Of a DNA stretch of 64,000 bases, positions 16,926 through 25,476 are shown piece after piece; the first letter of the stretch is position 1; each line of letters begins with the position of its first letter. Position numbers and translations under genes: made by a program. Origin of the DNA: Pseudomonas piscis (lineage in GTDB: Bacteria; Pseudomonadota; Gammaproteobacteria; Pseudomonadales; Pseudomonadaceae); NCBI RefSeq assembly GCF_009380155.1, contig NZ_WHUV01000001.1, positions 372,001-436,000 on the forward strand, written 5' to 3'. A model generated the notes under the pieces. The model saw only the letters and a list, made by a program, of their open reading frames with translations. It was not told the DNA's origin and searched no databases.

Positions 16926-17510
16926 ATGGAAGAACTCAACCGCAGCCTGTTCCTGGTCATCAATGCCAGTGCCGAAGCATCGCTGCCCATGCGCGACCTG
17001 GCGCTGTTCATGGCGCAATGGCTGGTCCTGGCCGTGCCATTGCTGCTGTTACTGTTCTGGGTTTTCGGCGACCGGCGCCAACGGATGATCGTCCTGCTGG
17101 CGACCCTGAGCATTGTTCTGGCCTTGGCCAGCAACCTGGTGATCCGCGGCCTGTGGTTCCACCCGCGGCCGTTCATGCTGGAGCTGGGGCAGAACTTCCT
17201 GGCCCATGCCCCCGGCGCGTCCTTCCCCAGCGATCACGCCAGCGGCATGTTCGCCATGGGCTTCGCGCTGCTGCTGGCGTCCCTGCGCAAGACCGGCCTG
17301 GTGATGCTGGCCCTGGCGGTGCTGGTGGGCTGGGCAAGGATCTACCTCGGAGTGCACTTCCCGCTGGATATCCTCGGTGGTTGCCTGGTGGGGCTGGGGA
17401 GTGCCTGGCTGGTGCGCCGGTACAGCGTGTGGCGGCAGCTGGACCAGCGCCTGCTGGCGCTGCTGGAAGGGATCTACCTGCGCATGCTGCCGCGGCGCCA
17501 CGGCTCCTGA
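16926..17510 (+). CDS. PAP2 family membrane phosphatase
   Basis: 194 aa, about five hydrophobic segments. The three acid-phosphatase motifs are present: an RxxxFHPRPF motif in RGLWFHPRPF (about residues 75-84), PSDHASGMFA (about 98-107, replacing the common PSGH), and ARIYLGVHFPLDILGG (about 136-151) with catalytic H and D. Such proteins dephosphorylate undecaprenyl diphosphate or other lipid phosphates on the periplasmic face. Undecaprenyl-diphosphatase activity is plausible but not demonstrated. ATG 16926 is chosen because it starts directly before the first conserved segment. Confidence 0.82.
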   Translation: MEELNRSLFLVINASAEASLPMRDLALFMAQWLVLAVPLLLLLFWVFGDRRQRMIVLLATLSIVLALASNLVIRGLWFHPRPFMLELGQNFLAHAPGASFPSDHASGMFAMGFALLLASLRKTGLVMLALAVLVGWARIYLGVHFPLDILGGCLVGLGSAWLVRRYSVWRQLDQRLLALLEGIYLRMLPRRHGS

Positions 17511-17534
17511 GAGCCGCGCGCCTGGCGGGCGGGC

Positions 17535-17984
17535 TCAATGACCGTGGCTGCGGCCAACGTGGGATGGCTCGGTTTCGCTGGGAACCACCGAGCCACTGAC
17601 CTCCAGGCGCTGGAGGATGCCGCAAGGCTCAAGGTCCGGCTCCTCGCCGCAGCGCTGGCGCAGGTCCACCAATTGTTCCTGCAGGGCCAGAAGGCCATCG
17701 ATCCGCGCCTTGACGTGGTGGATGTGCTCATCGATCAGGGCATTGACACTGGCGCACTGGTCCTGGGGGCTGTCCCGCAGGTTCAGCAGGCTGCGGATCT
17801 CCTCGAGGGTCATGTCCAGGCTGCGGCAGTTGCGGATGAAGGTCAGCCGCTCGCCATGGGCCTGGGTGTAGAGGCGGTAGTTGCCCTCACTGCGGGCCGG
17901 TTCCGGTAGCAGGCCCTCGCGCTCGTAGTAACGGATGGTCTCGACCTGGCAGTCGGTGAGTTTCGCCAATTCGCCAATCTTCAT
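17535..17984 (-). CDS. cadR: Cd(II)/Pb(II)-responsive MerR-family regulator
   Basis: 149 aa. The N-terminal MerR winged helix reads MKIGELAKLTDCQVETIRYY; effector cysteines include C12, C77 in the DQCASVNALIDEH segment and C119 in EPCGILQRL. The protein ends with the His-rich tail SHVGRSHGH typical of Pseudomonas CadR. It binds the operator between the divergent cadR and cadA promoters and untwists the long-spacer cadA promoter when loaded with cadmium. It diverges from a P-type ATPase across 89 bases, the classical arrangement. Confidence 0.95.
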   Translation of the reverse strand: MKIGELAKLTDCQVETIRYYEREGLLPEPARSEGNYRLYTQAHGERLTFIRNCRSLDMTLEEIRSLLNLRDSPQDQCASVNALIDEHIHHVKARIDGLLALQEQLVDLRQRCGEEPDLEPCGILQRLEVSGSVVPSETEPSHVGRSHGH

Positions 17985-18007
17985 CGCCGTCGTCTCCCAT
18001 TGGGTGC

Positions 18008-18038
18008 TTGACCCTATAGTGGCTACAGGGTGTTCACT
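18008..18038 (+). promoter_or_regulatory. cadA promoter with CadR operator
   Basis: A -35 box TTGACC (18008-18013) and a -10-like TTCACT (18033-18038) are separated by 19 bases, the over-long spacing typical of MerR-activated promoters. The spacer contains the dyad ACCCTATAG-TGG-CTACAGGGT (18011-18031), the CadR-type operator. The cadA start codon follows 35 bases downstream. Confidence 0.85.
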
Positions 18039-18073
18039 TGGCAACAAGCACCTTTTCATATGGAAGCGACCCG

Positions 18074-20389
18074 ATGAGCGATTCTCTCCATAACCCACGC
18101 AAGCCCGACGCCCAGCAAGCCCATGCTGGCCACGATCACGATCACGATCACAGCCATGCCCCTGCCGCCGTGGGCAAGCTGCAACCGCTCAAGCCCCACG
18201 AGCATGCCAGCCATGGCGGTTCCTGCTGTGGTTCTGCGGCTGTCGCACCATCCCGGGTGGTCCTGGGCGAGGCGTCGGGCGCCGGTGCGCGTTCGAGCAG
18301 CTTTCGCATCGAGGCCATGGATTGCCCCACCGAACAGACCCTGATCCAGAACAAGCTGGGCAAGCTGGCCGGGATCCAGGCCCTGGAGTTCAACCTGATC
18401 AACCGGGTACTGGGCGTGACCCACGACCTGCCGAACACTGCGCCGATCGTCGAGGCCATCAAGTCCCTCGGCATGCATGCCGAACCCCTGGAGGCAGGGA
18501 GCGATAGCCAGCCTGCCAGTGCGCAGCCGGTGAAGAAACCCTGGTGGCCCCTGGCGCTGTCCGGCGTCGGGGCGCTGGCTGCCGAAGTCATTCACTTCAC
18601 CAGTGCCGGGCCGGATTGGCTGGTGGCGCTGGTGGCCCTGGTCTCGATCCTCAGCGGCGGGTTGGGCACCTACAAGAAGGGCTGGATCGCCCTGAAGAAC
18701 CGCAACCTCAACATCAATGCGCTGATGAGCATCGCCGTGACCGGCGCGGTGCTGATCGGCCAGTGGCCAGAGGCGGCCATGGTGATGTTCCTGTTCACCG
18801 TGGCCGAGTTGATCGAGGCTCGCTCCCTGGACCGCGCGCGCAATGCCATCAGTGGCCTGATGCAGATGACTCCGGAACAGGTCACGGTGCAGCAGAACGA
18901 TGGCAGCTGGCGTGAACAAGAGGCGAAAAGCGTCGAGCTGGGGGCACTGGTACGGGTGCGTCCCGGTGAGCGCATCGGCCTGGACGGCGAGGTGACCAGT
19001 GGCAGCTCCACCATCGACCAGGCACCGATCACCGGTGAAAGCCTGCCGGTGGAAAAGACCGTGGGCGACAAGGTGTTCGCCGGCACCATCAACCAGGCCG
19101 GCGCCCTGGAATACCGGGTCACCGCTGCGGCCAACAACTCGACCCTGGCGCGGATCATCCACGCCGTGGAACAGGCCCAGGGAGCACGGGCGCCGACCCA
19201 GCGCTTCGTCGATAGCTTCTCGAAGATCTATACCCCGGCGGTGTTCGCCTTCGCCCTGGCGGTGGCGCTGATTCCCCCGCTGCTCATGGGCGGCCTGTGG
19301 TTCGACTGGATCTACCGCGCCCTGGTGCTGCTGGTGGTGGCCTGCCCATGCGCCCTGGTGATCTCGACCCCGGTGAGCATCGTCAGCGGCCTGGCCGCCG
19401 CGGCGCGCAAGGGCATCCTGGTCAAGGGCGGGGTCTATCTGGAAGGTGGCTACAAGCTGGATTACCTGGCCCTGGACAAGACCGGCACCATTACCCATGG
19501 CAAGCCGGTGCAGACCGACTTCCTGCCCCTGGACCCGCTGGCCAACGACAGCGCCCCGGCCCTGGCCGCCAACCTGGCTGGCCGTTCCGATCACCCGGTG
19601 TCCCTGGCTATCGCCCAGGCGGCTGTGGATAAACAGCTGGCCATGCACCCTGTGGATAACTTCGCGGCCCTGGCCGGCCGTGGCGTACGCGGTGAAATCG
19701 ACGGCCAGTTGTACCACCTGGGCAACCACCGCCTGGTGGAGGAGTTGGGCCTGTGCTCGCCAGCTTTGGAAGAAAAGCTCTTCGCCCTGGAGAAGCAAGG
19801 CAAGACCGTGGTCCTGCTGCTGGACAGCAAGGGCCCGCTGGCGCTGTTCGCGGTGGCCGATACGGTCAAGGAGTCCAGTCGCGAGGCGATTCAGCAGTTG
19901 CACGAGCTGGGCATCAAGACCCTGATGCTCACCGGCGACAACCCCCACACCGCCAAGGCCATCGCCGCCCAGGTGGGTATCGACCAGGCCCGGGGCGACC
20001 TGTTGCCCACCGACAAGCTGCAAGCCATCGAGGACCTGTATGCCCAGGGGCACCGGGTGGGCATGGTGGGTGACGGCATCAACGATGCCCCGGCCCTGGC
20101 CCGGGCGGAGATCGGCTTCGCCATGGCGGCCGCCGGCACCGATACCGCCATCGAGACTGCGGATGTTGCGCTGATGGACGACGATCTGCGCAAGATCCCG
20201 GCTTTCATCCGCCTGTCGCGCCAGACTTCGGCAGTGCTCAAGCAAAATATCGCCCTGGCCTTGGTCATCAAGGCGATCTTTCTTGGGGTAACCTTTGCCG
20301 GGTTGGCCACCATGTGGATGGCCGTGTTCGCCGACATGGGGGTCAGCCTGTTGGTGGTGTTCAACGGCCTGCGCCTGCTGCGCAAATAG
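18074..20389 (+). CDS. cadA: Cd/Zn/Pb-translocating P1B-type ATPase
   Basis: 771-aa efflux pump that exports divalent soft metals to the periplasm. A His-rich N-terminal tail (HAGHDHDHDHSHAP) precedes a heavy-metal-associated domain carrying MDCPTEQ. The pump core has the A-domain TGESLPVEK, the membrane metal site CPCALV, the phosphorylation site DKTGT, SDHP in the N-domain, and the P-domain TGDN and GDGINDAPALA. CPC plus a His-rich, CxxE-like N-terminus marks the Zn/Cd/Pb subgroup rather than copper pumps. ATG 18074 (MSDSLHNPRK) is preferred; the upstream frame covers the operator. Controlled by CadR. Confidence 0.95.
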   Translation: MSDSLHNPRKPDAQQAHAGHDHDHDHSHAPAAVGKLQPLKPHEHASHGGSCCGSAAVAPSRVVLGEASGAGARSSSFRIEAMDCPTEQTLIQNKLGKLAGIQALEFNLINRVLGVTHDLPNTAPIVEAIKSLGMHAEPLEAGSDSQPASAQPVKKPWWPLALSGVGALAAEVIHFTSAGPDWLVALVALVSILSGGLGTYKKGWIALKNRNLNINALMSIAVTGAVLIGQWPEAAMVMFLFTVAELIEARSLDRARNAISGLMQMTPEQVTVQQNDGSWREQEAKSVELGALVRVRPGERIGLDGEVTSGSSTIDQAPITGESLPVEKTVGDKVFAGTINQAGALEYRVTAAANNSTLARIIHAVEQAQGARAPTQRFVDSFSKIYTPAVFAFALAVALIPPLLMGGLWFDWIYRALVLLVVACPCALVISTPVSIVSGLAAAARKGILVKGGVYLEGGYKLDYLALDKTGTITHGKPVQTDFLPLDPLANDSAPALAANLAGRSDHPVSLAIAQAAVDKQLAMHPVDNFAALAGRGVRGEIDGQLYHLGNHRLVEELGLCSPALEEKLFALEKQGKTVVLLLDSKGPLALFAVADTVKESSREAIQQLHELGIKTLMLTGDNPHTAKAIAAQVGIDQARGDLLPTDKLQAIEDLYAQGHRVGMVGDGINDAPALARAEIGFAMAAAGTDTAIETADVALMDDDLRKIPAFIRLSRQTSAVLKQNIALALVIKAIFLGVTFAGLATMWMAVFADMGVSLLVVFNGLRLLRK

Positions 20390-20397
20390 GACACCGT

Positions 20398-20483
20398 AGC
20401 TGCAAGCAACTGAGGGGGAATCAGAGTGATGAACTCACGCGCACCGGCTTCAGCTTGCGGCTTGCCGCTGAAAGCTTGCAGCT
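20398..20483. repeat. Inverted repeat between cadA and the LysR gene
   Basis: AGCTGCAAGC (20398-20407) is exactly complementary to GCTTGCAGCT (20474-20483), with further TTCAGC/GCTGAA pairing inside. It resembles the short REP-like hairpins common in Pseudomonas intergenic DNA and may end cadA transcription. The LysR start lies 13 bases beyond. Confidence 0.5.
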
Positions 20484-20496
20484 GCGGTAAGCCGTC

Positions 20497-21360
20497 ATGC
20501 TGAGTGCCGAGCTGAAGGCTTTCTACATGGTCGCCCGCCTGGGCAGCATCACCCAGGCGGCGAAGAAGCTCGGCCTCAGCCAGCCTACGGTGACCACCCA
20601 GATCCGCAACCTGGAAAGCCAGTACTCGGTGGAGCTGTTCTACCGTGGTGGCCGGCGCCTGAGCCTGAGCGACGAGGGCGCGCGCCTGTTGCCGATGGTC
20701 AAGGAGCTGTTGCAGAAGGAGGCCGATATCGAGTTCTTCCTGCGTAACAGCGGGCAGGTTCAGGGCACGTTGCGCATTGCCGCCACGGCGCCGTACTACA
20801 TCCTCGACCTGGTGAAGACCTTCCGCCAGCACCTGCCCCAAGTGGAGGTGGCGGTGGAAATCGGCAACTCCCAGCAGGTGCTGGAGGCCCTGGAGGAATA
20901 CCGCGTCGACGTGGCTGCATCCTCGCAATTGCTGGAGGACTCGCGGCTGGTGCGCCGGGTGCTGGGCAGCGATCCGCTGGTGCTGGCGGTGCATCGCAAC
21001 CATCCGTTGGCGGCCCTGGAACATGTGCCGCTCAGCGCCCTGGCCGGCCATACCCTGCTGATGCGCGAGCCGGGTTCCACCACCCGCAGCCTCACTGAAG
21101 AGCTGCTCAAGAGCGCCAACGTCGGGTTTGGCCCGCTGCTGGAGATTGGCAGTCGTGAATCGATCCGCGAGGCGGTGCTGCGCAATATCGGCATCAGCAT
21201 CATCGCCCGCCAGGAAGTGCCCCACGACCCGCAGCTCAAGGTGCTGACCATCGAGCATGCGCCGCAGATCGCCGAATACCTGTACTGCCTCAAGGAGCGC
21301 AAGAATGCCCGCCTGCCGGCAGCCTTCCTCGGCCTGGCCCAGGAAATGGCCGGCTGTTGA
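20497..21360 (+). CDS. LysR-family regulator, probable control of the aminophosphonate operon
   Basis: 287 aa. The N-terminal winged helix (MLSAELKAFYMVARLGSITQAAKKLGLSQ..., about residues 1-60) is followed by a LysR substrate-binding domain from about residue 90 (GTLRIAATAPYYILDLV). It is encoded in the same direction as, and 181 bases upstream of, an aminoethylphosphonate-type ABC transporter operon, and LysR genes are commonly linked to such operons. The inducer may be 2-aminoethylphosphonate or a derivative; this is inferred from context only. Unusually for the family, it is not divergent from its presumed target. Confidence 0.8.
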   Translation: MLSAELKAFYMVARLGSITQAAKKLGLSQPTVTTQIRNLESQYSVELFYRGGRRLSLSDEGARLLPMVKELLQKEADIEFFLRNSGQVQGTLRIAATAPYYILDLVKTFRQHLPQVEVAVEIGNSQQVLEALEEYRVDVAASSQLLEDSRLVRRVLGSDPLVLAVHRNHPLAALEHVPLSALAGHTLLMREPGSTTRSLTEELLKSANVGFGPLLEIGSRESIREAVLRNIGISIIARQEVPHDPQLKVLTIEHAPQIAEYLYCLKERKNARLPAAFLGLAQEMAGC

Positions 21361-21541
21361 AATCACCATCCTGGCGTGGGAGCCAGGTTCTTGCCCGATG
21401 TGGGATTGGCCCAGTCTTGCTCCCTGCCCATGGAGCAACCCAAATCTGCCAATACCCCTATCGGCAACTTTTACCTGATTGCCATAAGACCTACGCATTC
21501 GTTCCCTAGGATGGCCTGCATCTGCCAGATGAGGTCCGTCC
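21361..21541 (+). promoter_or_regulatory. Upstream region of the aminophosphonate operon
   Basis: 181 bases with a small CCTGGC/GCCAGG hairpin (21370-21387). The downstream half is less GC-rich and probably holds the promoter; ATGAGG just before ATG 21542 serves as ribosome-binding site. I do not see a convincing Pho box (paired CTGTCAT-like half sites), which favours LysR or nitrogen control over PhoB control. Confidence 0.35.
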
Positions 21542-22618
21542 ATGAACAACTCCCCCGCAACCGCCCTGAGCAACCCTGGCTCGCCGATGAAGGTGCGCGG
21601 CATCCAGAAGCGCTTCGGTGCCTTCACTGCCCTGGACAACGTATCCCTGGACGTGGCTGCCGGCGAGCTGGTGTGCCTGCTGGGGCCGTCGGGTTGCGGC
21701 AAGACCACCTTGTTGCGCTGCATCGCCGGCCTGGAGCGCCAGGATGCGGGCGAGTTGTACCTGGGCCAGCGTGACGTCTCGAACCTGGCGCCGCAGGCTC
21801 GGGACTACGGCATCCTGTTCCAGTCCTATGCGCTGTTCCCCAACCTCACGGTGGAGGCCAACATTGCCTATGGCCTGGCCGGCAGTGGCCGTGACGAAGC
21901 CCGCAAGCGCGTGGCGCAGATGCTCGAGCTGGTGGGCCTGACCGGCAGCGAGAAGAAATACCCCGGCCAGTTGTCCGGTGGCCAGCAGCAGCGCGTGGCC
22001 CTGGCTCGGGCCCTGGCCCCTTCGCCGTCGCTGTTGTTGCTGGACGAGCCGATGTCGGCCCTCGACGCCCGCGTGCGCGAGCACCTGTGCACCGAACTGC
22101 GCCAGCTGCAGCGGCGCTTGGGCATCACCACCCTGATGGTGACCCACAACCAGGACGAGGCCATGTTGATGGCCGACCGCATTGCCGTGATGAACAACGG
22201 CAAGGTCGAGCAGTACGCCACGCCCCAGGAAATCTACGACCGTCCGGCCACGCCGTTCGTCGCCGAGTTCGTCGGCCAAGGCAACTGGCTGCCCTTCAGT
22301 CGCAGCAGCCATAGCCATGCCCAGGTGGGCGGGATGAACCTGCGCCTGGCCGACGACTCGGCCAAGGCCGCCTCGGGGCGCCTGTTCTGCCGTCCGGAGG
22401 CCATCAGCGTGAACCCGCCGGTGCATGAGGAAAACCTGTTCCCGGCCAAGGTCCGCGAGATCACCTTCCTCGGCAACCGCTGCCGCATGAGTTTCGAACT
22501 CAACCAGTTGCCGGGGCATCCGCTGCTGGCGGAGCTGGCACCGGAGGCCATGCCGCGCCTGGGAGCCCAGGACATCTGGGTGGCCCTGCCACCGCGCAGC
22601 CTGCAGGTGTTTGCCTGA
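21542..22618 (+). CDS. 2-Aminoethylphosphonate-type ABC transporter, ATP-binding subunit
   Basis: 358 aa. Walker A is GPSGCGKTTLLRCIAG (about residues 43-58), the Q-loop is FQSYALFPNLT, the signature is LSGGQQQRVALARAL, Walker B is LLLLDEPMSALD and the switch histidine is in MVTHNQDEA. The C-terminal ~120 residues form a TOBE-like regulatory domain (FCRPEAISV). It belongs to the polyamine/iron/phosphonate-2 importer class. The next gene's ATG lies one base after its stop, so the two are translationally coupled. The phosphonate assignment comes from the operon (PhnS2-like binding protein and PhnZ-like oxygenase). Confidence 0.87.
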   Translation: MNNSPATALSNPGSPMKVRGIQKRFGAFTALDNVSLDVAAGELVCLLGPSGCGKTTLLRCIAGLERQDAGELYLGQRDVSNLAPQARDYGILFQSYALFPNLTVEANIAYGLAGSGRDEARKRVAQMLELVGLTGSEKKYPGQLSGGQQQRVALARALAPSPSLLLLDEPMSALDARVREHLCTELRQLQRRLGITTLMVTHNQDEAMLMADRIAVMNNGKVEQYATPQEIYDRPATPFVAEFVGQGNWLPFSRSSHSHAQVGGMNLRLADDSAKAASGRLFCRPEAISVNPPVHEENLFPAKVREITFLGNRCRMSFELNQLPGHPLLAELAPEAMPRLGAQDIWVALPPRSLQVFA

Positions 22619-22619
22619 G

Positions 22620-24344
22620 ATGGCCGTCGAAATGTCCCTGCCGCTACCCGCCAAACGTGCGCGCCAGGTTTCCCGTGCCGAGATCGGCGATCGAGTGTTC
22701 GTCATCGGCGGCAAGGTTTTGCTGCTGGTGTTGCTGGGGGTAGCGGTGCTGCTACCGCTGCTGGCGATCTTCTGGCGCGGTTTCAGTGCCGAGGCCGGGC
22801 AGGGCGGTGGCTGGCTGGCCGCCCGCGAACTGGTCACTAGCGCCAACTTCCACTGGCTGCTGGGCAACAGCCTGAAAGTCTCCCTGAGCGTGGCCGCCAT
22901 CGTCGTGCCCCTGGCCTACCTGTTCGCCTACGCCCTGCAACGTACCTTGATCCCCGGCAAGGGCATCTGGCGTGGCCTGTCGCTGCTGCCCTTGATGGCG
23001 CCGTCGATGCTGCCGGGCATTGCCCTGGTCTACCTGTTCGGCAACCAGGGCCTGCTGCGCGGGTTGTTCGCCGACAACATCTACGGCTTCTGGGGCATCG
23101 TCCTGGGCGAGGTGATCTACACCTTTCCCCATGCCCTGATGATCCTGCTGTCGGCGCTGTCCCTGGCCGATGCGCGGCTGTTCGATGCCGCCTCGAGCAT
23201 GGGCGCGAGCCCGGCCAAGGCGTTTCGCAGCATCACCTGGCCGGCCACCCGGCAAGCGGTGTTCGCCGCGTTCTGCCTGGTGTTCACCCTGACCATCACC
23301 GATTTCGGGGTGCCGGTGGTGGTGGGCGGCGACTACCAGGTGCTGGCCCTGGAGGCCTACAAGGCCGTGGTGGGGCAGCAACAGTTCGGCCGTGGTGCCC
23401 TGATCGGCATGGTGCTGCTGGTACCGGCCCTGTTGAGCTTCGGCGTCGATGCCTGGTTGCGCCGGCGCCATGGCGACTCCATGAGCGGCCGGGCCCAGGT
23501 GTTCAAACCGGCGCCCTCGCGGCTGCGTGATGGCTGCTACCTGGCCATCGTGCTGCTGATCTGCGCGGCGCTGCTGCTGGTGTTCGGCATGGCGGTGTAC
23601 TCATCGCTGGTGAAGTTCTGGCCCTATAACCTGTCCCTGTCGCTGAACCACTACCAGTTCGACGAAACCGCCGGCGGTGGCTGGCTGGCCTATCGCAACA
23701 GCCTGACCATGGCCCTGTGCACGGCGCTGATCGGCAGCGTGGTGATCTTCACCGGCGCCTACCTGATGGAGAAGACCAGCGGCCAGCGCGGCTTGAACCT
23801 GGTCCTGCGCATGCTCAGCTTCGTGCCCATGGCAGTGCCCGGGCTGGTGCTGGGCCTGGGCTACGTCTTCTTCTTCAATCTCAACGGCAACCCGCTGCAT
23901 GTGTTCTACGGCAGCATGGCGCTGCTGGTGGTGTGCACCATCGCCCACTACCTGACCACCGCGCAGATGACCGCCACCACCGCCCTGCGCCAGCTGGATG
24001 CGGAGTTCGAGGCGGCGGCGCTGTCGCTCAAGGCGCCGCTGTACCGCCATTACCTGCGGGTCACGGTGCCGATCTGCCTGCCGGCGCTGCTGGACATCGT
24101 GCGCTACCTGTTCGTTTCGGCCATGACCACGGTTTCGGCGGCGATCTTCCTCTACAGCCCCGACACCATCCTGGCCGCCGTGGCCGTGCTGAACATGGAC
24201 GACGCCGGCAACGTCGGCGGCGCCGCGGCGATGTCGACCCTGATCCTGTTCACCTCGATTGGCGTGTCGCTGCTCCTGGCCGCTGCTTCGCGCGGCCTGC
24301 TGCGTCGCTCCCAGGCCTGGCGCCAGACCGCGCCCGGCCACTGA
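22620..24344 (+). CDS. 2-Aminoethylphosphonate-type ABC transporter, fused permease
   Basis: 574 aa with about twelve membrane helices: two binding-protein-dependent permease units fused in one chain, as in FbpB and the PhnU2 family. Each half has an EAA-like loop (LFDAASSMGASPAKAFRSIT near residue 195 and EFEAAALSLKAPLYRHYLRV near 465). ATG 22620 (MAVEMSLPLP) is preferred over a TTG at 22611 that would overlap the ATPase stop. It works with the ATPase and the binding protein encoded on either side. Confidence 0.87.
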   Translation: MAVEMSLPLPAKRARQVSRAEIGDRVFVIGGKVLLLVLLGVAVLLPLLAIFWRGFSAEAGQGGGWLAARELVTSANFHWLLGNSLKVSLSVAAIVVPLAYLFAYALQRTLIPGKGIWRGLSLLPLMAPSMLPGIALVYLFGNQGLLRGLFADNIYGFWGIVLGEVIYTFPHALMILLSALSLADARLFDAASSMGASPAKAFRSITWPATRQAVFAAFCLVFTLTITDFGVPVVVGGDYQVLALEAYKAVVGQQQFGRGALIGMVLLVPALLSFGVDAWLRRRHGDSMSGRAQVFKPAPSRLRDGCYLAIVLLICAALLLVFGMAVYSSLVKFWPYNLSLSLNHYQFDETAGGGWLAYRNSLTMALCTALIGSVVIFTGAYLMEKTSGQRGLNLVLRMLSFVPMAVPGLVLGLGYVFFFNLNGNPLHVFYGSMALLVVCTIAHYLTTAQMTATTALRQLDAEFEAAALSLKAPLYRHYLRVTVPICLPALLDIVRYLFVSAMTTVSAAIFLYSPDTILAAVAVLNMDDAGNVGGAAAMSTLILFTSIGVSLLLAAASRGLLRRSQAWRQTAPGH

Positions 24345-24389
24345 ATTCACCCAACCACCCACGATCCGTACTCACCAAGGAACCGCACC

Positions 24390-25415
24390 ATGTTCAAGCC
24401 TCTGGCTCTTGCCGCTTCTGTCCTCTGCGCTGTCAGCCTGAACGCCTTTGCTGCGAAGACCGAGCTGACGGTCTACACCGCCCTCGAAGCCGAGCAGCTG
24501 AAGTCCTACAAGCAGGCCTTCGAGCAGGCCAACCCGGATATCGAGATCAAGTGGGTACGTGATTCCACCGGGATCATTACCGCCAAGCTGCTGGCCGAGA
24601 AGGATCGCCCGCAGGCCGATGCGGTCTGGGGCCTGGCGGCCTCCAGCCTGGCGATCCTCGACCAGCAAGGCATGCTGCAGAACTATGCGCCCAAGGACCT
24701 GGGCAAGATCGGCGGCAACTACCGCGACGCCGCCAACCCGCCGGCCTGGGTTGGCATGGACGTGTGGGCCGCCACCATCTGCTTCAACACCGTGGAAGCC
24801 CAGAAGCAGGGGCTGAGCAAGCCGGTGAGCTGGCAAGACCTGACCAAGCCCGAGTACAAGGGCAAGATCGTCATGCCTAACCCGGCCTCCTCGGGCACCG
24901 GTTTCCTCGATGTCAGCGCCTGGCTGCAGACCTTCGGCGAGAAGCAGGGCTGGAAGTACATGGACGACTTGCACCAGAACATCGGCCAGTACGTCCATTC
25001 CGGCTCCAAGCCGTGCAAGCTGGCCGCCGCCGGCGAGTTCCCCATCGGCATTTCCTTCGAATACCCGGCCGTGCAGCTCAAGCGCAAGGGCGCGCCGCTG
25101 GACATCGTACTGCCCAAGGAAGGCCTGGGCTGGGAAATCGAGGCAACTGCGGTGATCAAGGGCACCGCCCACGAGGACGCGGCCAAGAAGCTCGCCGACT
25201 TCTCCGCCAGCCCGGCAGCCATGGAGCTGTACAAGGAAAACTTCGCCGTGCTGGCCCAGCCGGGCATCGCCAAGCCACAGACCGAACTGCCGGCGGACTA
25301 CGAGCAACGCCTGATCAAGAACGACTTCGCCTGGGCTTCGAAGAACCGCGACGAGATCCTCGCCGAGTGGCGCAAGCGTTATGACGGCAAGTCGGAGAAG
25401 GTCGCCGCGCAATAA
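24390..25415 (+). CDS. 2-Aminoethylphosphonate-type periplasmic binding protein (PhnS2/AepX-like)
   Basis: 341 aa with a classical signal peptide (MFKPLALAASVLCAVSLNAFA, cleavage near residue 22). The mature protein starts KTELTVYTALEAEQLKSYKQ, the opening of the iron/phosphonate-type family of solute-binding proteins, and continues with WVRDSTGIITAKLLAEKD and MPNPASSGTGFL. I recall this subfamily as the putative 2-AEP transporter type 2, with AepX characterised in other bacteria. An iron-binding role is less likely because an oxidase and a PhnZ-like oxygenase follow. A REP-like hairpin after the gene could raise its mRNA level relative to the genes downstream. Confidence 0.83.
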   Translation: MFKPLALAASVLCAVSLNAFAAKTELTVYTALEAEQLKSYKQAFEQANPDIEIKWVRDSTGIITAKLLAEKDRPQADAVWGLAASSLAILDQQGMLQNYAPKDLGKIGGNYRDAANPPAWVGMDVWAATICFNTVEAQKQGLSKPVSWQDLTKPEYKGKIVMPNPASSGTGFLDVSAWLQTFGEKQGWKYMDDLHQNIGQYVHSGSKPCKLAAAGEFPIGISFEYPAVQLKRKGAPLDIVLPKEGLGWEIEATAVIKGTAHEDAAKKLADFSASPAAMELYKENFAVLAQPGIAKPQTELPADYEQRLIKNDFAWASKNRDEILAEWRKRYDGKSEKVAAQ

Positions 25416-25432
25416 CGACAGGTACTTGCCGT

Positions 25433-25456
25433 GGCGGGGGAGCTTGCTCCCTCGCC
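25433..25456. repeat. REP-like stem-loop inside the aminophosphonate operon
   Basis: GGCGGGGGAGC and GCTCCCTCGCC pair across a TT loop at 25433-25456. Hairpins of this GGGAGCTTGCTCCC type recur between genes in P. fluorescens genomes. Here it separates the binding-protein gene from the oxidase gene. Confidence 0.6.
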
Positions 25457-25476
25457 ATAACCAACGAGACATGAAC

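Noticed and set aside
18056..20245. Long open frame antisense to cadA (about 730 codons)
   Set aside because: Same codon-bias artefact; composition is His/Gln/Gly-rich with no motif and no ribosome-binding site.
17535..20389. cadR/cadA as part of a mobile element
   Set aside because: No transposase, integrase, terminal repeats or composition shift were seen around the pair; it may be old chromosomal accessory DNA.
24390..25415. Iron(III) binding protein instead of phosphonate binding protein
   Set aside because: The fold class is shared with iron-binding proteins, but the operon encodes an aminophosphonate-type oxidase and a PhnZ-like oxygenase, and the binding protein has the phosphonate-type opening segments; iron transport remains a less likely alternative.
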